From NCBI RefSeq assembly GCF_047511655.1, contig NC_133392.1:161748542-161812541 (forward strand): DNA of 64,000 bases. The letters run 5' to 3'. This DNA is from Castor canadensis. Lineage: Eukaryota; Chordata; Mammalia; Rodentia; Castoridae. Position numbers and translations under genes: made by a program. Below, piece by piece: positions 34,061 through 45,221 of this stretch. The notes under the pieces are model-generated. The model was given only the letters and a program-made list of their open reading frames with translations, was not told the origin of the DNA and did not search any database. Position 1 is the stretch's first letter. Every line of letters begins with the position of its first letter.

Positions 34061-34690
34061 AAAGAATGGCCTATTCTCTGTGATCCCCTGAATGGAATTC
34101 TCACGGGAATGGGATTAGAGTTCCCAGACAAGAGGAGAGAGAGGTCAAAGAGAAATACACATATATTTGAAGAAACAGCCCAAGAAATTTGTCTAGATTT
34201 GAAGAAAGCTATAAAGCTACAAATGCAAAGCAACCAACAGACTCCTCGAAGGCTAACTGAAAGAAATAAGATGCCTGGCACAAAGTGATAAAAGAAATGG
34301 CTGTCTCAGATAAAGCACAGCCCACGACCTAAGAAGCAGAGATAAGGGCAGACTTTGGACTTCTGCCTGAGCAGCTGCAGGCCGTTGACAAGGAGAGACT
34401 GCTTTAGAACGCTGAACCGATATGCAACTGGGAATTCTGTACGAGATGCTCCTATTTGACCAAAATGGGAGTGGCCCTAAAGCCAGGACTTCTGTTTCAC
34501 AATCTCAAACAGAAGCTGGGAGAGTTCACCCCCTGCAGACTCGCGCTGCAAGAAGTTAATGAACTCCAAGCATGAGGAATTTGTACCCACAAAACTGAAA
34601 TCCAATCCCAAGAGTACAGAGTGGAAGAAGTGACAAATTTAAACCTAAACAGGAGGCATTTCCCTTCATCGTTAAATGTCTTAAAAAGTA
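34060..34690. other. Intergenic, nothing recognised
   Basis: About 630 bases between SINEs, possibly derived from an old LINE but without a motif I can name. Confidence 0.35.
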
Positions 34691-34692
34691 AT

Positions 34693-34806
34693 AAGCTGGG
34701 TGTACTGCTCCACATTTGTCATCCCACCACTCGGGAGGCTGAGGCAGAACCATTGAGAGTTCAGGGCCATCCTGGGCTACATAGTGAGACCCTGTGTCAA
34801 AAATAC
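34693..34806 (+). repeat. B1-like SINE
   Basis: 'agctgggtgtactgctc...cactcgggaggctgaggcag...gggctacatagtgagaccctgt' is a typical rodent B1-type body. Confidence 0.9.
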
Positions 34807-34815
34807 TATAACAGA

Positions 34816-35105
34816 GGCCAAGCACAGTGGCTCAAGCTAGTACTCCACCTACTTGGGAGGTTCGAGGCTAGGTTGTGCAAAAAAGTTCATGAGACCCCAT
34901 GTCAACCAATGGCCTAGCATGGTGGCAAAAGCCTGTCATCTCAGCTACACAGGGAAACACAAACAGGACGACTGTGGTCAGGCCAGAGCCCATCTCAAAA
35001 ATAACCAACGTAAAAAGGGCCGGTGGAGTGGCTCACGTGGTAGAGCACCTGCCTAGCAAGCGTGAGGCCCTGACTTCAACGCCCAGAATTGCCAAAAAAA
35101 TTAAT
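34816..35105 (+). repeat. Composite SINE, two B1-like halves plus tRNA-like half
   Basis: It starts 'ggccaagcacagtggctcaagc', has a second B1-like part near 34915, and ends with 'ggtggagtggctcacgtggtagagcacctgcc' (in part) and an A-tail. A trailing (AT)n run lies at 35110-35130. Confidence 0.85.
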
Positions 35106-35194
35106 AAATTCACATATATATATAACATGAATATATGTACAAGCAACATAAGAACACAGCCTGCAGTAAGCACCAGGAGCCTACCATAGCAATT

Positions 35195-35480
35195 CAAAAA
35201 GATGAGGGCTTTATTTTGACTAAAGGTTTCAGTCCCTAGCAGGATGGCCTTGTTCATTTGGGCCAAACAACATGCTGGGAGTGCGTGCTGGAAGAACCTG
35301 CTCACTTCATGCCTCCAGGAAGTGAAAGAGAGGAAGATTCCCTTCGAGGCCGCACTCCCAGTGGCCTCACTTCCTCCCACTAGGCCCCACATCCTAAGGG
35401 TTCCTCCCCGTTCCAACAGCACCCAGGCTGAGGACCAAGCTTTTAACACATGGGCTTTGGAAGACATTCAGGATACAAAC
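35195..35480 (+). repeat. Interspersed repeat, copy 2 of 3
   Basis: 'aaaaagatgagggctttattttgac...' to 'taacacatgggctttgg...caaactatggcaaca' matches the widespread repeat named at 33490. Orientation was judged by shared end text, not by alignment. Confidence 0.5.
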
Positions 35481-35511
35481 TATGGCAACAAACAAACACC
35501 ACCACCCCCCC

Positions 35512-35732
35512 TTTTGGTGAGGTGGGACTTGAGTTTGAAATCAGGATTTCACGCTTGCAAAGCAGGCACTCTACTCCTCGAGCCATACCTGCATTCCGTT
35601 TTGCTCTGCTTATTTTAGAGATGGAGTCTCAAGAACTACTGCCCTGGCTGACCTTGATTTGCAATCCTCCCCCAATCTCAGCCTCCGAAGTAGCTAGGAT
35701 TACAAGTGAGTCACCACCACCCAGCCCATTAT
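35512..35732 (-). repeat. Composite SINE (reverse)
   Basis: Reverse complement order: tRNA-like half first ('gagtttgaaatcagg...gagccatacctgc'), then the B1 half ('ctcagcctccgaagtagctaggattacaag'). Confidence 0.85.
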
Positions 35733-35770
35733 TTTTCAAACTTTTATTTCCTAATATTTATACATTTATT

Positions 35771-35850
35771 TTGGCAGTACTGGAGTTTGAACTCAGGGCC
35801 TCATGCTTGCCAGGGAGGTGCTCTATCACTTGAGCCAAGCCACTAACCCC
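35771..35850 (-). repeat. tRNA-derived SINE
   Basis: 'ggcagtactggagtttgaactcagggcctcatgcttgcc' (in part) is the antisense of the tRNA-like unit. Confidence 0.85.
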
Positions 35851-35869
35851 ATTAATTTTTTAATGGTCA

Positions 35870-36260
35870 AAATACTTGACATCACTGAAGAAGCCACTAG
35901 GAAAATGCAAATTAAAACCCCAATGAGGTGCTCCTTCACAGCTATGAGAGCAGTCAGGGTTGGGGTGTGACTATCAGAATGATCCCCACACCAAGCCTTG
36001 CATCAATACAGAGCCCTGGAGTCCTCACAGGCAACATGGCGCTGCCTCTGTGGACAGAGGCTTGGTGAATTCTTTCAGAGTTAGACACACAGCTTCCACG
36101 TGACCCAGCAGTTTCACTCCTAGGTGGATAGCCAGGTAAAATATAGGTATGTCCACAACAGAGCTTGTTTACAGGAGGTGGTAACAACTCAATCTGGAAT
36201 AAAGGGAACCGTCTCCTCACCCAGTGTCCATCGACCAGCCAACGTTAATAAACTGAGACA
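35870..36260 (+). mobile_element. Old L1 (L1M-type) 3' fragment
   Basis: 'ggaaaatgcaaattaaaaccccaatgagg', 'tgacccagcagtttcactcctagg' and 'ccagtgtccatcgacc' are hallmark phrases of the sense 3' end of ancient L1. Confidence 0.8.
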
Positions 36261-36379
36261 CTAGCCGGGTGAAGAAAGCAGCGGCAACTTTGTCATACCG
36301 TGTGGTCACAGAGAGAGATCAAAGATGCTTGTGACCAGGATGGGGACAGATGGGGAGGGGCCAACTGAGCTGGCTTGGT

Positions 36380-36655
36380 GGCCATAACAAGATAGCAAAG
36401 ACAGGTGGCTTAACAAGCAGACTTTCATACCCGGGTCCTGCAGGCTGTGAGTTCAAGATCAAGAGGTGGCAGGGTTTGTTCCTCCAATGCTACCCTTCCT
36501 GGCTGCAGATGTTACCTTTGCCCTGTGTGCTCATGTCCCTCATCTCTTAGAAGGACCCAAAGGCCACCCTAATGACCTCACTTAACTCAGTCACCTCCTA
36601 AAACCCCATCTCCAGAGCTCAGCATATGAATTATCCAGTCACAGCCCAAGGTCCC
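36380..36655 (+). repeat. Interspersed repeat, copy 3 of 3
   Basis: 'gccataacaagatagcaaagacaggtggctt', 'gttcaagatcaag', 'caccctaatgacctcactt' and 'tatgaatt' follow the same consensus order as 33490-33720. Confidence 0.55.
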
Positions 36656-37590
36656 AGAGGACAGGTGCCTTTCTCACAGCTCAGTCCACGTCCCCAGAAC
36701 CTGGCACAGATGGGGGACACTCTGCTGAACAGTGTGAGAAGGAGAATGGTGCCCCAACAGCTGTGGGCTGGACTAGCCCTTCCGCCAGACCTCCCTTCAT
36801 GTGCTCCTGCTGGATGAAAACAATGTCACAGCATGCCACATCCACAGGGACTTGCTGGTGCCCAGCCTGAACTCCGACAGAACACAGACATGTCCAGGAC
36901 ACAGGAAGACGGGCCCGGCAGCTGTCCCGTCCTTCCCTCAGCCTCAGCACCTTCTAGATACCCTGTGTGGGGAACTCCCACACACAAGGGAGTCCCCCAA
37001 ACCTGACAGACCCAATCCAGAGCAAAGCCACTTCCTCTACCCTCCCCAAGACACCCAGCACCAGCCAGTCCTGTGACCAGTGTTTCTGGCTCTCTCACCA
37101 CACATGGTCCCATGTGTTTTCTTCCCGTGACCAGCAATGAGCTGACGTCCGTGATCATGGAAACTGTGGCCTTTGCTGTGGGGCTGTGACTGCTGCAAGA
37201 TGGTCAAACCTCTTTCCTTGTTGACAGTGACCTGGGGAGTTGGCTAAAGGACCCTGGACACACACACCACCCCCAGAAGATGGGGTCTATACAAATCAGC
37301 ATGTGTGTGTGTCCTGAAGAAAAAAGCATATTTCCCCTGGGGGAGATGGAGAAGCTCAAACTCAACTTTCATTTCTACTTTTGCTTCTGCATTGAGTGTC
37401 TTACCAGAACATTTCCCTTTTAGGCGAAAAGTCTGCTCAAGAGATGGATGAACATTCACGTGCCACCAGGCAGCCCAGGGGACCACTTATTTCCCCAGAA
37501 GGGGCTCTGTCAGCCATCAGAGGATCCAGTCTATTGAGTAGTCCACTCCAATCATCCAAAAGGTCCTCTTCCTCCCACTCCCAGCCCTTC
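36656..37590. other. Intergenic, no gene recognised
   Basis: Unique sequence. Short open frames on both strands show no family motif. Confidence 0.45.
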
Positions 37591-38090
37591 AGTTCTGGAC
37601 TTGGGAATTCACATCCAGCCCTGCCAACCAGGGCCATCTCCAGGGCAGGTACACTCACATTCATAGCCGCCTTGTTCCCTGTAACCCAAAAGGTAGAAGC
37701 AACCAAGTGTCCATCTCTGGGTGAGCAGGCAAGCAAAGGTGTACAGCCTCACAGTAGAATATTACTCATCCACAAAAAAGGAGTAAAGTTCTGACACCCG
37801 CTAACACAAGCAAACCTTTAGGACGTTGTGCTAAGCGAAGGGATCCAGACAAAAACAACAAACCCTGTGAGGGACCCAGAGCAGGTGATGCAGAGACAGC
37901 AAGCAGAGCAGAGGTTGTGGGGGCCCAGGAGGCAGGGAGTGCAACAGGACAGTTTGTCTTTGGGGATAAGAAAACTCTGGACATGGATGATGGATGATGG
38001 CACAGTGGAGTGAGCTCAATGCACTTGAGCACTTATAAGTGGTTAGGTTTTACCATCATTTAAAAAAATACATCCATAAAGATGTTTTTG
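37590..38090 (+). mobile_element. Old L1 (L1M-type) 3' UTR fragment
   Basis: 'cattcatagccgccttgttccctgtaaccc', 'ccaagtgtccatctctgg', 'gtagaatattactcatcc' and 'gtgctaagcgaag' follow the L1M 3' end in order, ending near 'gttaggttttaccatcat'. Confidence 0.8.
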
Positions 38091-39370
38091 AAAAGAACAG
38101 GAAGGACCTTGGCAGTGATGGAGTGTCCTAATCCCTTGACTGTCAGGATCGATGCCTGCAGTAAGGATTTGTAAGCCGTTTCTGTGGGGGAAACAGGGAA
38201 AGCCACCCAGACTCTTTGGGGCTGTTTTTTGCAAAAACTGTCTGAGAATTGTCTCACAACAGAAATTCATGTAAGAGAGGAAAAAGAAGAGACACTGGGT
38301 GCCAAGCTTTATTGCACAAGTTGGTGACCACAGGCCAAGACCTCCTGGCTCTTAACTTTCAGTCACAAACAGGAAATTGTGAGGAAGGGAAGAGAGGAGG
38401 CTGCCAGCTGGGGTGCTTCCTGCAGCCCTGCCCAGCCTCACAGTTTCTTAACGACCAGATCACAGCTATGTTTTTCCCTCGATTCGACATCACGGAAAAC
38501 AGAAGAGATTGCTCAGCGGCGTTTCCTTTGATACTAAAACTTGGTGGTTGAACTTATTTTTACAAAGACAGTGTTGAGTGTGTGAAGTCAAATGGTGTGT
38601 GGTAGTGTCTAACCTTGATTTTGTCCTGGCCAGTCCCCACCTGGACCCACAGAGAACCCCTAAACCATCTCCTCCCCCCTCATCCCCTCCCCCACATCCA
38701 TTCCCTCCCTCCTTCCCTCATTCATTCATTCATTCACCATCCTCCCACTCAGCAGCATCATGGTATAGCACCAGGTTCCCACAGCATGTCCATTCTGCCT
38801 TGTCTGGTCCCCCCGGCCTGGGGGCCAGCAAATTCCAATGTTTGCCTTCCTCCTGTGTTCCACACATGGTCCACAGATACTAACAGAATACAGGTGTGGA
38901 GCTGAGGACAGGACAAGGATGGAGGAGATGAGGGTGCCTGCTGCAGGCTATCTGTGGTTCCACAGACAGGGACACTGGAAGAGACCAGGTGGCCTGCCCA
39001 GGGCCCACAGACACAGCAGCACTGAGTTGGGACTGAGTCCAGCTCCAGGGCTGGCCTCCATGCTCCCCCATGAACTCCCACCACAGCAGAGTGGGCACAG
39101 AGTGAGCAGTGGACTTCAGAACATTCAAAATGTAACGTGCTGGACACTGCTGAGTCCATCTGTTATAAACTGAGTTGGAGGAGTCCAGCAAGGGGTACCT
39201 AGGGAATGGTTTGGTCCCATACCCCTTGCTCCAGCTCCAAGGCTAAGTGACATGCCAGTGGCTCACCTGGGCCTGCCCAGCCCACCAAGGCCATCCTCAT
39301 GTCCCCCTGAGAGATGAATCCCCAAGCATGTCCAGCACTTCCAGAGCAAGGAACAGAACGCCTGAGCCAG
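38090..39370. other. Intergenic, no gene recognised
   Basis: Includes a short (CATT)n run at 38715-38740. Otherwise unique sequence without exon evidence. Confidence 0.45.
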
Positions 39371-39545
39371 GCATGTCTGTGCACAATGGGTCCTGTGTGA
39401 GATGGAGAGAACCCTGAGATGGCCCAGACCCCGTGTGACATGCGGCAGGGCCCAGAGACAGTGTGTCTGAGCAACAGACCCATGTGACATGGAGCAGAGC
39501 ACCCAGACGGCGTGTCTGAGCATACTGGCCCCGTGTGACAATGAC
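39371..39545. repeat. Degenerate minisatellite, about 50-bp unit
   Basis: The pattern 'cccRtgtgacatg-gcaggg/agag-cccagac-g-gtgtctgagca' recurs about 3.5 times at roughly 50-base spacing, with substitutions between units. Confidence 0.7.
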
Positions 39546-40880
39546 TTCAGTCGAGGTGCCTGAGCCTGGAGAGAGGCAGGGTCTTCCCAATCTGTAGGCT
39601 ACTCCTCGCTCTTCCTTATTACCCAGTGATTATCCTCAGGCTTGCTTTCTCTGACCCTATAAGGTCTTTCGACTTCACCCCTCAGACTGCCCTCAAACAA
39701 GGCATGTGGCCAAAGCCCTCCAGTATTGCTGCAGAAGTCAGGTGCCCTCCTTGGGACCATCTGATGACAGCCACCTGACCCACTTCCCCAATAACCATTA
39801 AAGCACAGGGTGGAAGAAGACCCTACAGGGCCCAGCCACAGCCACTATCTGCCCCTGGGCAGAGGCCCCAGTCAGGCCTGGACTGGGAGACGGACATGAA
39901 GGGAAGGGCACTAGACACTGGTTGCTGTGTAAAGAGTCTCTGCCTCCCGTGGGAAGCGGGAGGCCTGTCACCCCGAATCCAGGGCTCCTTAGGCCCCATG
40001 GGTCCTGCTCTGTTAGCCCACATTTATGAAATATCTACTGTGTGCTGGACAATGAGATACAGGATGGGCATCAGGCTATCCCCTCCCTGGGAAGCCAGGG
40101 GTAGGGTAGCCATAACCTCAATGAAGTGGGGAGCAGATAGGGGAGCCTCATTAATTCAGGAGCAGCTCAGTCCCCCAGGCTGGAGCCACACCAGGCACAG
40201 AAGTTTCAGGGACAGCAGTAAGGCTGCTAGCAACTGCTCAGGTCTCTGCCCACTGCCGACCTGTCTCTCTCTGTAGAAAAAAAAACAAGGACTTCTACTT
40301 CCCGCCAAGTCTGTGGGCCTCTAGCCAGGTCATGACTAGCACTGTGGGGACAGCCACCGGGGCAGGGAGTTCCCCAGACAGGTGACTTCCCGTTCGGGTC
40401 TCAACTTCCCAGAAACTTCAGAAAGGCCCGCCCAGGCCTGGCTTTTTTAATCCTTTCACCATTCTCAGGTGCTGAAATTCAGCCCCTGGTGGCAGTTGGG
40501 AGCAGGCAGTGCCACGACTGGGTTGGACCTGCCTCTCTACCCCCTCCCCACGACACACACACACCTGGGGTTCACCCTAACAGCTACAGCTTCAGGGTGG
40601 GAGACCCCAGACCCCTTTCCTTCCTCCAAGCCGGAGGTGGCATGGCCAGGACTTCTCCATTGGGCAAGTGGAAGCCACTAGGGGGCAGCAAAACCTCAGT
40701 CCTGAGCTCCCTCTGCCCAGGCAGCCCTATGCCCCAGTGTCTCCTGGGTAGGGCTGCACTGGTTGCAGTCCTCTGACAATGCTGTCCCTCTCGTAGGAAA
40801 ATTACAGGGCTCTCCTCCCTCCTGATCCTGGTGCTCAGTGAGGGATTCGAGGCTGGGTCAGGGAGAAAGCAGTGTTTATC
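39546..40880. other. Intergenic, no gene recognised
   Basis: A small L2/MIR-like phrase ('atttatgaaatatctactgtgtgctgg') lies at 40020-40050. Otherwise nothing recognised. Confidence 0.45.
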
Positions 40881-40899
40881 AGAGACACAGTGGTTGAGG

Positions 40900-42460
40900 G
40901 GCAGCCATGGCAGAGTTAGATGGAGGTGAGAATCCAGCCCACTTCTGAGGGGCTCCAGGTCCCCTCACTCCCTATGTGTCCCTGACAAGGTCCCCAAGTC
41001 TGCAGGACCCTTGCTTCTGAAATGGGGCTAATGATGGTGTGCTTCCAGAGTCTTGAAGGGGACATCCTGGGCAGCTCGCACCCATCACTGCTCTTGGGGG
41101 TGCCGGGAAAACCAGCATCCCCAACTTGCCCTGGGGTGAGAAGGATCTGTCCAGACTCAGAACAGCCCTCAGAGTCTTCCCAGTCATCAAGGTCCAGGAG
41201 AGTGAACAGGGCCTTGATCACAGCACCAAGAAAAAGGTCAGCAGGGCAAAAGTCCAGCCCAGGAAGCCCTTGGCATAGGGCCTCCCTGACCATAACTAGG
41301 TGGGAGCATCTCGATAGCTGCAGTCAGCTTTGGGGACAGAGACTCAAGCACAGGCTGCAGACCAACACCTTTATTCAGACTCCACAGTGCTCCAATCTGA
41401 AGCACACACAGCATGCACCCCACAAACATCCACCATTGCCCGAGGGATACACCGCAGGGGCCACACACACACGCCAGGGGGCACCCCCAGCATTGTCCAG
41501 TACATTTGCCCACCCCAGTCTGCTTCAACATAAAGCATGGAGCCCCTTCCCAGCCTGGAAGGAGCAGGATTTACCTCCTGGCCTGGCTGGGAGGCCTTGC
41601 AGGCTCTCCCCACACACCTGTCCCATTATGAGGTACTGGCCCAGCTCCCCCTGCCATGGACTATCTAGACAGTGTAAAACTTCTATATCATACAAAATCT
41701 ATGTCCCCAGGGCCCCTTCCTTCAATATGAAACTAGGAGGGACTCCAGTGTCCCACTCGTCCACAGGACGCAAGGCTCAGCTCCTGCTCCGTGTGGGAAG
41801 TAGGAGAGAACACACAACTCCCACAGTGAGAGGAGCCATGCCTCTGTCGACCTGGGCCCTCTGCTCTGATTGCAGGCACAGCGGCCACCAGGTCGCCACC
41901 CAGGGCCCCTGTGGGGCTGCTCCAGGGCACAGTTCTTGGGCAGCAGCAGTGTTCTCTTCGGCAAGATGCTCTTCAGCTTGGTCCACGCTTGGTGCGGGGA
42001 GGCAGCCGGGAGGACGTGCAAAAGCATCGCCAGGCCTTTTCAAAATCCATCCTGGAGTTTGCAGCACCTGGTGGGGAGGTCGGGCTGCAGAGAGTGAGGG
42101 GAGGGGAGCCGGTGGGCGGATTCGGGAGCAGGGGGAAGCCGGAGGCCTGTGCAACAAGCCACCTGCCCACCTTCCCCCCGCCACCCCTACCCCACCCCCC
42201 CGGCCAGGCACGGTGCTCACCAGGGATGCTGCTTCTGGATCCCAGGGTCTAGCTGGGCTGTATCACGTGATCTTCTCCAACAGCTGAGGCAGCAGGCTGG
42301 CAATGGAGTGCCCCGGACACTGCCCAAACCCAGTCATACCCTGAGCTGCTGCTACACAGGATCCCGCTCTTCACTCTGGGGACCTCAGACCTGGCACACT
42401 GGGTGGAAGAGCAGCAGCTGTGGAGGCCAGAGGTGGCTGTGCCTTTATGTGGCCAGAGTC
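40900..42460 (-). other. Weak candidate minus-strand transcription unit, or chance open frames
   Basis: On the minus strand there is a TATA-like CATAAAGG at 42443-42450, and a possible donor after 42222 (CATCCCTG|GTGAGC). A possible acceptor lies before about 42090 (CTCTCTGCAG), and an AATAAA with a GT-rich follow-on lies at 41371-41376. A minus frame at 40916-41293 has a protein-like stretch (ALFTLLDLDDWEDSEG), but lies beyond that AATAAA. The plus strand over the same bases has a 421-codon open frame rich in Pro, Ser, Ala and His. I recognise neither protein. This could be a lineage-specific non-coding RNA or simply GC-rich chance. Confidence 0.25.
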
Positions 42461-43177
42461 GGGGGAGGGGGGGGCACAGAAGCTTTCCCACGCTCAGCAG
42501 CCAATCAATGACCAGAGCTAGACAAAATCCCCCCCTGGGGATTATGATACACCCCAGCCCCCTGCAGGTGGGGGACTGGGCAGACGGCTGAGGGACACAT
42601 GGGTCACTGGCTGGGAGGCTCCCTGCCCCATAGTCTGGTCCTTGAGCTCAGAGCCCCACAGGGAGTCCTAGCAGTCTAACAGTCAGCCCAGGCAAAGCAG
42701 CCAGGGGACATGGCCACCCCTAGGGGACATGCTCATCCCTAGGTATGGCATCCAGAACCACTCCTCCCCTGTGCCCAACTCTCTGCAGGAAAGACACAGG
42801 CCAAGTGTCTCCTGGGCCACAGTGTAGCCACCTGACCTGTCCTCAGGGCCCATACTCTGTCCTTCCTTGGAACCTCCCCAGCTCCTCGCATCTGACTGGT
42901 CTTTCCTCCCCCACCCCCGCCGGAGGCATCCTCAGCCCAAGGACATGCTGGGACCTAGCAGTCCTCCGTGGATGATAAAAGTGACTTCAGGGGCTGCCCC
43001 AAAAATGAAATGTCAGGGCTGCTACTCCCAGAGGCCCCCATCTTTCTCCAGCACCTTCTGATAGTCAGGCTCCAATGGCCACCTCCAGGAAGCCCCCAGT
43101 GCCTCCCTCCTCCTCCAGGCTGGTCCTTACACTACAAGGACATTAGGTCCCTTGCACTGAGTAGCGGCATAAGCTGC

Positions 43178-43207
43178 TGGCGGGGGGGGGGGGGGGGGGC
43201 GGGTGGA
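43178..43207 (+). repeat. Poly-G run
   Basis: Nearly 30 G bases broken by two C. Possible quadruplex and likely length-variable or assembly-sensitive. Confidence 0.9.
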
Positions 43208-44354
43208 GGTGGAAGTGAGTGGCAGGAGTAAGAACAGGATGGCAAGCCAGAGAGCAAGGAAGTGCCAGCCAGTGTGAGTCTCTGCAGGACGTGTGGCAGA
43301 AGGAGGGGGAATGGGGCAGCCAATGGCAGAGGCACCATGCCAGGCACAGTGGTGGGGGTGTGCAGGGTCTTCCTGGGAGTCCTTTGCCCTGGCCCCCAGG
43401 GTGAATGACAGGGCCAGGAACAGTGTCAGTCTTGGGCAAAAGGGGTGGGGTAACTGGCCTAGGTGCTGCTCAAGGACTATTCCTAGGTCCCAGCTCTGGA
43501 ACCTTCTGGTCTCTTGATGGCCAGCAGGGAGGCACCTCCCTGGTGACTCAGTCTGGCTTGGGGGTGGCCAGGTAGGCTGTGCTGCTGCTGTTCTGGCCCC
43601 GCCTGTCTCCAGTCCCTGAATGGCCGGGTGTCTTTTGTGGGAGAGCAGCTGGCGCCTGGCCCTTTATGTGAGGCTGTGGGAAAGTCCCCGGGCCAGCCTC
43701 TCACAGCCTCTCAAAGCAGGGATTATCTCTGGGCCCGCAGGACACCCTCTCGGGGACCACCTCCCCAGCAAGGTTGGGGGCAGGGGCACCACCACAGAGG
43801 GTCTGTCCATCGAGCCCCAGAAATCCTTTGGCCAGAAAGGGTCTGCTGAGTGGAGAGACTCTCAAACACCCCACTCCCTGTGCCACCAGTCTAGCCACCC
43901 AGACTAAGAAATGCCCACCCATCACCATCCCCACACCCTGCATCACAGGCAGGGCTGTCAGGGAGCCCCAGTCCCCCTTCACTCTCCAGGCTCTGGTCCT
44001 AGGGGAGGGTGAGGGGTCAGCAAAAGGGCTTGCTTGAGCCTGAGTCCTCCATCCTCCTCCCAACACTGTGTGCCCAAGGCTGGACAGAGCCAAGGCAGGC
44101 CCAGGGCCGAAGGCCAACTTGGGGCACTCAGGACTGGAGGCTACATACAAGCTGTTCAGAAGACATGTCTTCTCCTAGCTCAGTGTCCTGCAAGGACAGC
44201 AGGACCACGCCCAGTTGCCTGACTGAGAGCCCATTAGTCCAGAACTCAGACAGGGAACCAAACGAAGAGGGGGAGGCAGAAGCCCCAGTACTGGCTCACC
44301 AAAGCCAGTCTGAAGGCTTTGCTCCTACCAACTGTGCATCGTCAGGGCGTCCTG

Positions 44355-44465
44355 GTCTGGGTGTCATCAGCCCCATGCCACAGATGAGGAAACTGAGGCC
44401 CAGACAGTCCAGCACATGGTAGCTTTGAACCCTGTGCCTACAGCCCTGCCTGCTAGACTCTGCTG
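44355..44465 (+). repeat. MIR SINE
   Basis: 'ccccatgccacagatgaggaaactgaggcccagacag' (in part) then 'gctttgaaccctgtgcct' follows the MIR consensus well. Confidence 0.75.
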
Positions 44466-44599
44466 GGGTGAGGCCGTGAGGCAGGTCTCCCCATTAGGGC
44501 CGTCCTCACACATAGCACACCAGGGCCAGTGCATGTGGGGGACACAGGGACTGTGGGAACAGGAAGGCGCTGGAAGGCCAGATGTGATGTGTGGCCTTC

Positions 44600-44850
44600 C
44601 AGAGCAGTTACCCGGGAGCTGCTGCTTCTTCCCGGGGCCTCAAAGGCCGCCTGGGGGGAGCCCCCACGCCGCCCGCTGGGAGGACTGCTCCCCAGATGGC
44701 CTCTGGGGCCTGGAGCTCAACACACAAAGCCCAGGAGGCCCCGTGTCGAATGAGTTTGTTGCCGCGCACGCGCCTTTTGTGCAAAATGAATGTCCACCAT
44801 GGGGGGCGGGGTGTGGGAACCCACCGGGAACAGGCCTCCCGCCCAAATTC
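44600..44850. promoter_or_regulatory. GC-rich block with RBPJ motif, candidate enhancer
   Basis: CpG-containing block with an AT-rich centre 'ccttttgtgcaaaatgaatgtcc' and the 10-mer GTGTGGGAAC at 44811-44820, identical to the HES5 promoter 10-mer at 56621-56630. No exon-like frame. Enhancer role is inferred. Confidence 0.35.
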
Positions 44851-45198
44851 CCTTCAGTCCAGGGAGGGGGAAGGCTGCCTGGAAAAGCATAGAGCCAGGA
44901 CTGGCAGCCCTGGCAGCCCGCAGCCTCTGTGCCCTTCACCCCCGGGGCCTCACCATGTGGCCTTGGACTGACCAGTCTCCAAGGTCACAGTCATCACACA
45001 CCTTGGCTTCCCCCTCCCCACCTCACACAGAGAATCAGGGCCCAAGGTGGGGTCGGGGGCAGGTGCTGACGGGGGCTGCTGGCTTCCTCTAGGGGTCGTT
45101 CCAGGGTGGGGCAGGCTGCCCAGTGGGTAGGGTGCAGCGACTGCCCCAAAACCCGCTGAAGTACCTTCAAAGCCAGAGAATGGTGACCAACTAGGTGT

Positions 45199-45221
45199 CC
45201 ACTTCTTCCCAGAAGAAGTGG
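45199..45221. repeat. Perfect 10-bp inverted repeat around a STAT-like core
   Basis: CCACTTCTTC and GAAGAAGTGG flank a 3-base loop, giving TTCCCAGAA (TTCnnnGAA) at the centre. A 23-base near-direct repeat of the left side follows at 45225-45246. Confidence 0.7.

Noticed and set aside
41022-42287. 421-codon plus-strand open frame as a new protein gene
   Set aside because: Low-complexity Pro/Ser/Ala/His composition, no family motif, no splice or poly(A) context on the plus strand, and several open frames on the opposite strand over the same GC-rich bases. Kept only as a question in the findings.
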